Below, one piece after another: positions 58,019-64,000 of a DNA stretch of 64,000 bases. Location of the stretch: NCBI RefSeq assembly GCF_028583425.1, contig NC_072793.1, forward strand, positions 61,695,028-61,759,027. Direction: 5' to 3'. Below the pieces are notes generated by a model. It was not told the origin of the DNA. It saw only the letters and a program-made list of their open reading frames with translations, and made no database searches. Numbering within the stretch: position 1 is the first letter of the stretch; each line of letters opens with the position of its first letter. The stretch comes from Eublepharis macularius (taxonomy: Eukaryota > Chordata > Lepidosauria > Squamata > Eublepharidae). Position numbers and translations under genes: made by a program.

Positions 58019-58329
58019 ATTAAATAGTGGGTTCAGACTTGAAGTAAACCAACAGCTCTTTATTCAGTATAACCACACACAACAACACACAACTGACAGA
58101 AACCCTCAATATATATACATACCAGTTTTCCCTCCCAAAGAGTTATAGCCAATGAGAACACGTACTTTAGAATACCCTCGTTTGCATAACTCACATACAT
58201 TGTAACTTATTTACAGCTCAGTGATTGGTCTTTATCTGGCTCTCCTGATTTGCTGCCACCCGTACTTAGTGGCCACTGATAGCAAAGCCTTGAGTTCTCT
58301 ATCAGCTAGAGTTCGACCAATACATTACA
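58019..58329 (-). repeat. 5' LTR of the gypsy element
   Basis: 311 bp, sense TGTAATG...CTATTTAAT. A TATA-rich 'tatatatatt' and an AATAAA signal (58059-58064) lie in the sense strand. Identical by eye to 53417-53727. Confidence 0.95.
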
Positions 58330-58414
58330 AATGTCAGTTGGATTCCATTCCATACACTACTAGCATAATGTAGTTGTATATATAGTTAGAGCCTTTCTCC
58401 CCAGCAATTTCAGA

Positions 58415-58500
58415 ATTTATTTATTTTTTGCCATTGGTAGAAGTATTATTTTATTTATTTCTAATATGTGTACCCCACTTTTCCATGAAACTGGCCTTTT
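58415..58500 (-). repeat. SINE 3' tail fragment
   Basis: 'ttattttatttatttctaatatgtgtaccccacttttcc' resembles the reversed SINE tail. Confidence 0.45.
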
Positions 58501-59104
58501 CCTGAAACCTGGAGCATATAGGCATAAAGGAGGATCTGTGAACATCACTGATAAAAAACCTATATTAAGCATCTGATTGGTTAACTGGATCTGGAGTTAG
58601 TAATTCTAATGGAACAATTCCCAGAAAAATGGTCCAGGCTGAACACATGCATGTGGGTGAAATTCTCATCCATGAGGTGCAGAGGTCAGCATCAGGAAAG
58701 GCATCAGTTGCCTGATGCACATGACAGAAAGGCAATAAGCATTATACCAAAGAGACAAATTATGTTTCCTTCCAAATTGGAGGCAATGGCAGGGAAGTCT
58801 CAGTTTGGTCTTAAGAGCCTGTAGAATAACAGCTGAGTATGAGCACAACTACTAGGGGATGGCAGAAACCCTGCATGATTTTATTAGAACATGCTTCAAT
58901 CCAGCATTCAAGGGGGGGGGGAGCCCCCTGCTGCTATAACCGTGTACTGATTGATTCTAAAGCAAGTGTGTAAAACTGAAAGCAGGTTTGCGGGGTACAT
59001 TCTCCACCATGTGGGGGGAAAACAATAGTCAATTTTGTCCATCATTGCTTTGATGCCCTGTACTGTTGTACATATGAACACGTGAAGCAAGCTGTGTGTC
59101 AAGT

Positions 59105-59292
59105 CAGATCACTGGCCTGTCTAGCTCAGTATTATCTCCTCTGACAGGTACCAGTTTCTCAGGGCTTAGGAAGAGAAAATTCTTTCCCAAAACTTGAGAC
59201 TTCAGAATCTTTAATTGGAAGAGCCAAGGATTAAACCTGGAATCTTCCACAGAGTATGTGGTGTGCCACTGAGCCAGGGGCTCATCCTGGGC
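59105..59292 (-). repeat. Second tRNA-derived SINE family, reversed
   Basis: Minus strand reads 'ggctcagtgg' (A box), 'ccaggtttaatcc' (B box), then body; the plus strand begins 'gatcactggcctgtctagctcagtattatc'. Matches the family at 32311-32503. Confidence 0.75.
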
Positions 59293-59581
59293 ATGTAGCA
59301 AAAATGTTTTATATTATATTGATTATTAACTAATAAGTGTTATAATAGGCATGGCAGTTAATGTTGACACAATATAACTAATTTTTTAAAAAACAAATCC
59401 AATTGAAAAGTTAAAATCTTATACAAATAGTGTTTTTTAAATGGATTTTTGTATCAACATGCTGAAAACCTTACAAAAAAGAGAAGCAAGCATTTGGTCA
59501 TCTACATTGTTAGTCACATTAGTGCCAAAGCAGCTGCTTGCATGGTGTACCAAGAAGGGTCAGACAATCAGTGTACTTCCT

Positions 59582-60195
59582 GAGAGTCAGTATGATGTAG
59601 TGGTTAGAGTGTTGAACTAAGATCTGTGCTCTTCCCTCAGAGGTTTTGGAGGGTAGATACAAGAAAGTACCATATACTAACAGAGCATACAGATTCCCAT
59701 ATGATAACGCGGATTTGAAACCATTGAACACATGATTGTATATTGTTCCATATTAAATGAGTTGACGACTAGCTTAATTACTTCTCTACTTAAAAATATG
59801 GAACTACCTAATATGAGAGCCCAGGTGATGTGGTTATTATCAGATATAAATTATTCCGTTACTCTTTCCGTGACAAAATATATAGGGGCAATAATTAAAT
59901 ATTCAGAGAAAGAATATTAAGTAAAGTTTTTCCCATTTTAATCACTGCTTAAGGCGATAGCTGTATGAGCAGTGCCAGAGAGAGAGAGAGAGAGAGAGAA
60001 CTAAAATCTGGGAGACCAAGTTTGAATCCCCACTCTGCCATGCAAGTTTGCTGGGTGACCTTGAGCCATCACATACTCTCAGCCTAACCTACCTCATGGG
60101 GTTGTTGTTAGGATAAAGTGGAGGAGAAGAGAATGATGTAAGCTGCTTTGGGTCCCCAAAAGGGGAAAAGGCAGAGTATAAATGAAGTAACAAAT
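59582..60195 (+). repeat. tRNA-derived SINE split by an insertion
   Basis: The head (59582-59626, 'tagtggttagagtgttgaac') and the body (60011-60195, 'ggagaccaagtttgaatccccactctgcc' to 'gtataaatgaagtaac') are one SINE of the 17265 family. They are separated by a 371-bp insert with a 13-bp duplication. Confidence 0.85.
59627..59997 (+). mobile_element. 5'-truncated LINE-like insert within the SINE
   Basis: Flanked by gaactaagatctg (59614-59626) and gaactaaaatctg (59998-60010), a 13-bp duplication with one difference. It contains a frame (to 59920) reading 'ETIEHMIVYCSILNEL...ITSLLKNMEL...LLSDINYSVTLSVTKYIGAIIKYS', which resembles the C-terminal end of non-LTR reverse transcriptase ORFs ('E..HLL..C'). 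The 3' end is an (AG)n run. Confidence 0.65.
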
Positions 60196-60199
60196 TTTT

Positions 60200-63075
60200 A
60201 AAAGGTCTTTACCCTCCAACCCAAAGCTGCCATTCTCATTAGCCTGCACTGGATCCATTGTTTCACCATCACTCCACATATCAGAAGCCTCTACTTAAAG
60301 CTATCAAGAGAAGAGAAGCTCTCATGCTGCATCTAGCAGCAACAATTTTAGGAGAAAAGTCTTAAAGAGCACCTGGTTTGCTTTGGCCCACTGCTTATTC
60401 AACCTGCAATGTATGTTTGGCACCGTGTTGAGGACCCTGAAGGTTCAGCGACTGCACTTCAGTTCTGCTCCGTCAGCTTTCAGGTGTTTTCCATGTTAAC
60501 TATGCACACCCTGGCATCTGATTTATTTTTACAGGAGTAAGTCACCAAACTCATTTTGATATGATTTTTTCTCCTAATAGGACTGTATGCTTCAAAGCAC
60601 CAGAAGTGTTTTTAAATGATGTAATGCATCATCTTACCTAAGGAAAGAAGTGACATTAGTGTGTCTTTTGTCTGCTTCTTGACCTTTCCTGAGGGCTCTG
60701 ACAACGGGCTGCCAATGGCTTACTCAGAGGCGCCTGAGGCTTTCAGATCAAGGGGCGGAGCTGACATCTGTGGTTATAGCTGTACCCCACGAACTCTCCC
60801 ACCCATCTGCATCAAACACAAGCCACAGAAAACTTAAGCAAGGCCCAGTCTGAGGTAGGAAATTATTAAATGAGACAAATAGCTGAGGCAGCAGCCCACA
60901 TGGCAACACATTTAAGGGTGACTTCGCCAACAACCATATGGAATGCTGTGTGGAATTCTTGCAGGGAGGAAAATATCAGTCTGGAGAAAAACATTTTCAT
61001 TTCCTTCTTGGGCCTTACATTGCCAGGTTGTCATCTGTAGCCATCAATTAAAGCTCTGTTTTCTACGCTTAGGGCAAAATTGTAACATGAATCTTGGTGC
61101 CTAAAGCAAAAAATGACGCAAAGCAGAGCTGCTTGGATAGGAGCTTGGGAACACCCAAAAGCCCTTTCTGTGTTCAAGGTGAGGAAAATGTAACCTGAGA
61201 AGGAAGAAGTACCAAAGTAGATCTTGTTTTTACCTACCTTGTGTGGCCTATTGTTTAATGAGAATAGTTGCCTTGAGGCCTACTGGACTTTGTGTGTGAT
61301 TTGGATGCTGACCAAGGAACATCATGTGATTATCACCCAGGACGGAGCTCTGGAAAACCACATGGGTATATGCTATCAGCTGTGAGGAGTGCCCAACACA
61401 AAATCCAACACTTTTAACATCATCTTGAGAATTTTACATTTTAGTTTAAAAATAAAGCAAGTTATTCAACAAAAGCAATCCAGGTAAAAGCCCTTGTCTC
61501 TTTTTAAAAATTAAAAACAGAAAACGGAGAAGATCTATCTTTCTCCTGGCACTGATTCCACAGATCAAGGCCTTCTTTAATTAGCCCTACAGCACAATTA
61601 ATGTTCTTTTATTATTGTTAATTGTGTTTTTATTGCATTTGTGTGGAAATTTTGTGAGCTTCTTGAAGAACTTTGTTGAGAGACTGGATATCATTATCTT
61701 GAATTGATACATGATGAATTTCAGAATCCTCTCGGTTACCTCTTTTTGACTGTGCAGCACATACAGACAGATCTGAAAGGTGGAGAGGTTGCTGCTTTCC
61801 CCCCTGCAGATCCAGTCTGGCTTTCCCCCTGCCATTCCATTTCCATGCAAACAGCAAATATATTTATTAGCAATTTCAACACTGATAAATATGTCTGAAT
61901 TTTCCATCCCCAATGCTTCAGGCAGGATCTCTGTTTTTATTATAAATGCAGCATGAACATTCATTCCAGTGCGTGTTCACTTATTGCCTTGTTTTTTAAA
62001 AAGCCAAAGTAATCAGTGCTTTATACGTTAAAACTGTGGGGATGTGGTGACCTCACAACATCACAGGAGCCAACAAATCAGCTGTCTATAGCTGGCTGTA
62101 CAAATGGGCAAATGGATTTCTCCTGATCTCATTTCTGAAAAGGAGAGTGTACAAAACATGGTATGTTCTCTTGTTCACAGCATGTTTGCCATTCAAATCC
62201 AGCTCTTATGGTCCATGTGATCTCAGTCATACCTTGGAGCACTCATGTCAGATCAGCCATGCAAAGGTAATTTAAGTACACTATGCTTTGAATGACATCT
62301 AAAAAGAGCAGGTATTATGGCCTGTACGTGCAGAAATGCAGCCTACCTAATTTCCACGGAGACTGGTTAAACTTATTTTCCTTTTACAGCCTTGTTGCCT
62401 CTTATTTATGAGCTCTTCCAAAGTTTGCTCTTTATCACAGAGCAGAAGAGTTTACCTTAACATTGCAGAGTTCATGTGGATTGTTTTTATTTCCTTTGAA
62501 TTTATTTTCACTTGCAAGATCAGGTTTTCATCCTTGTTTTGTGCCCTCTGCTGCACTTTATAGCTGTTAAGTAATAAATGATTTTTATACACAGAGAGTT
62601 TCAGTTAATGCAATTTCCAAGTGCTTATACTTGGTATTGTACAATATTTCAAGAAGCTTTATGGATCAGAATTTCAAAAAAACATTAAAGCACTTTCTTA
62701 AAACATTCAGTTCCTACACAGCCACCCTTCATGGGACAGGCATACAAGAAAAACGACCATTTAGCAATTCTCATTGGTTCCTGCAGTTCTGCATGCTAGG
62801 TAATGAGCCTGGGTTCTTTGGAAATATTCACTCTAAATGATGAATACCCTGCTTAATGGGCCCTGCAATATTCTGACCTAAAATTTTTACACAGCATTTA
62901 CATGTGACACATATGAAAATTGGGGCTCACAGACTTGAAGAACAACAAATTTGGTTCCATGAACAAACCTCACTTCAAATGTGCTTGGAGCTTGTGACTA
63001 AAGTCCAAAAGAAATGTTTTGGATTCAAACACAGGTAGGTAGCAAAACATTGCAATGTATCACTTAATCTATAGG
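60200..63075. other. Intergenic DNA, no gene seen
   Basis: No recognisable exon, repeat family or regulatory block beyond A/T runs. Confidence 0.45.
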
Positions 63076-63079
63076 GTCA

Positions 63080-63805
63080 TTGCTCGCTATAGTAACCAGT
63101 AATTACAGAGAAGCTGCCATTAAAATCACAGGGGACTTCAACATCCATGCTGAGTGTTCAAAGTCAGGCCCAGCTCAGGAATTTATAGTTTCCCTGGCAA
63201 CCCTGGGCCTCTAGCAAATTGTGACAGGCCGGCCCTACACATGAAAGAGGCCACACCTTGGACTTAATATTTTGCACTGAGCCTTTAAGGCAAATCCTTG
63301 TTTCAGCATTGGAGGTTCGGCCTGAACCATGGCGAGACCATCATCTGCTGAAGGCAAAAGTTAATATAGCCCCAACCCACCACAAAATTGGGGGTCCAGT
63401 TAAAATGATTCTCCCACTAAGGCTCATGGATCCTTCTCGATTCCAAAATGCCTTGGGGGATTTTAAAATCCCAGACACATGCCCTGTGGTAGCTGCTGTA
63501 GGAATGTGGAATGCAAAGCTCCTTGAAGCTATTGACACCATTGCTCCTTATCGGCCACTCCAGCTCTTAGGACGGACACTAGCCCCGTGGTTCACCACAG
63601 AGCTGGCTGACAAGAAGAGGGTTGGAAGACGTTTAGAAAGGCGCTGGAGAAAAACACACAGAAGCAGATAGAATATGCTAGAGAACCCACTGGAGGACCT
63701 ATGAAGCAGAAAGGAAAGCAGCAAAGAAACATTATTTTCGGCAACTATTGCATCAGCTAGTTCACGACCATCCCAATTGTTTAAGATATCCAGATGCCTC
63801 CTAAC
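63080..63805 (+). mobile_element. L2/CR1-group LINE, endonuclease end to linker
   Basis: Translation starts with 'ITGDFNIHAE' (end of the AP endonuclease, GDFN motif) near 63120, then a stop-containing stretch, 'HTLDLIF' at about 63255 and 'WRDHHLL' (SDHH-type motif) at about 63330. An open frame 63258-63671 continues into the linker 'LMDPSRFQNALGDF', 'AWNAKLLEAIDTIAP'-like, 'APWFTTEL' and 'RRLERRWRKT'. The element is interrupted at 63805 by a hAT-like insertion. Confidence 0.82.
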
Positions 63806-64000
63806 TAGAGATGGGCACAAGCAGCAATATGAACAAAAAAAGCCACGAACAGCCCAATCTGCTGTTCGCGAACAAGCTGTTCATGAGGCCCCATGCTTAA
63901 CGAACAGGTGGTCGTTGCAAGCCTTGTTCATTGCTGTTTGTTGCTGTTTCAAACCAGACAGTCTGGCACCTGCAATCACTTCCCTTGGCAACTTAGGCTG
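63806..64000. mobile_element. hAT-like element, related to 7839-9961, cut by window end
   Basis: Begins 'tagagatgggcacaagcagcaatatgaac' and follows, in reverse complement, the right end of the element at 7839-9961: 'gaacagccc', 'gaacaagctgttc', 'ttgcaagcc', 'ccagacagtc' and 'cacttcccttgg'. The expected 8-bp duplication on the left is ctcctaac (63798-63805); its partner lies beyond the window. Confidence 0.85.

Larger units (their letters stand above)
53417..58329 (-). mobile_element. Full-length young gypsy/Ty3 LTR retrotransposon
   Basis: The 4913-bp element is flanked by a 5-bp duplication aatgt (53412-53416, 58330-58334). On the minus strand the order is LTR, primer binding site, gag-protease-RT-RNase H-integrase, polypurine tract, LTR. 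The two 311-bp LTRs read as identical throughout, so insertion was recent. The pol order (RT before IN), DD35E integrase and lack of env place it in Metaviridae-type gypsy; clade (for example Mag-like, suggested by the tRNA-Ser primer) is uncertain. Base composition is higher in GC and CpG than its flanks. Two defects are visible: a frame break in integrase and an Asp-to-Asn change in RNase H. Confidence 0.96.

Overview
This is vertebrate nuclear DNA, most likely from a squamate reptile (lizard; a gecko is possible but cannot be fixed from sequence alone). The evidence is one spliced vertebrate gene with GT-AG introns, a CpG-rich promoter, and many repeats of squamate type: tRNA-headed SINEs with a 'gaggagaatgatgtaagc' body, L2/CR1-group and L1 LINE pieces, 8-bp-TSD hAT-like MITEs, and gypsy-type LTR elements. 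Family assignments rest on motif recognition; no database was searched.

The only host protein gene I can support is DUSP1 (MAP kinase phosphatase 1), on the minus strand. Four coding exons (26635-26266, 25916-25771, 25540-25321, 24821-24451) splice in phase to a 368-residue protein with rhodanese and phosphatase domains. Upstream are a TATA box (26983-26989), an E-box (27043-27048) and two CRE half-sites. The roughly 0.74-kb 3' UTR carries AU-rich nonamers and a poly(A) signal (23728-23733). This is the layout expected of an immediate-early gene with an unstable mRNA.

The rest is intergenic and rich in transposons. Left part (1-20 kb): a SINE, L2/CR1-group reverse transcriptase relics, a nested MITE pair (6608-7020), a 2.1-kb hAT-like element with perfect 8-bp TSDs (7839-9961), an L1 tail, a solo LTR with 5-bp TSDs (12820-13361) and a 420-bp hAT-like MITE (18458-18877). 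Middle part (28-49 kb): L1 and LINE tails, several MITE families, and two foldback retroelements with 13-14-bp TSDs and one-sided tails (37484-38138, 47286-47500) that look Penelope-like. At 49.9-52.9 kb a LINE is split by a decayed gypsy element, whose 3' LTR is split by another LINE tail; the outer LINE also carries a hAT-like MITE.

Right part: a nearly intact, very young gypsy/Ty3 element (53417-58329, minus strand) has two LTRs that read as identical (311 bp), a 16-nt primer binding site matching tRNA-Ser(GCT), a polypurine tract, and gag-pol in two overlapping frames broken within the integrase zinc-binding region. Then come a SINE split by a short retro-insertion (59582-60195) and an L2/CR1-group LINE interrupted at 63806 by another copy of the 7839-9961 family. 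No CRISPR, bacterial, rRNA or functional tRNA genes were seen.
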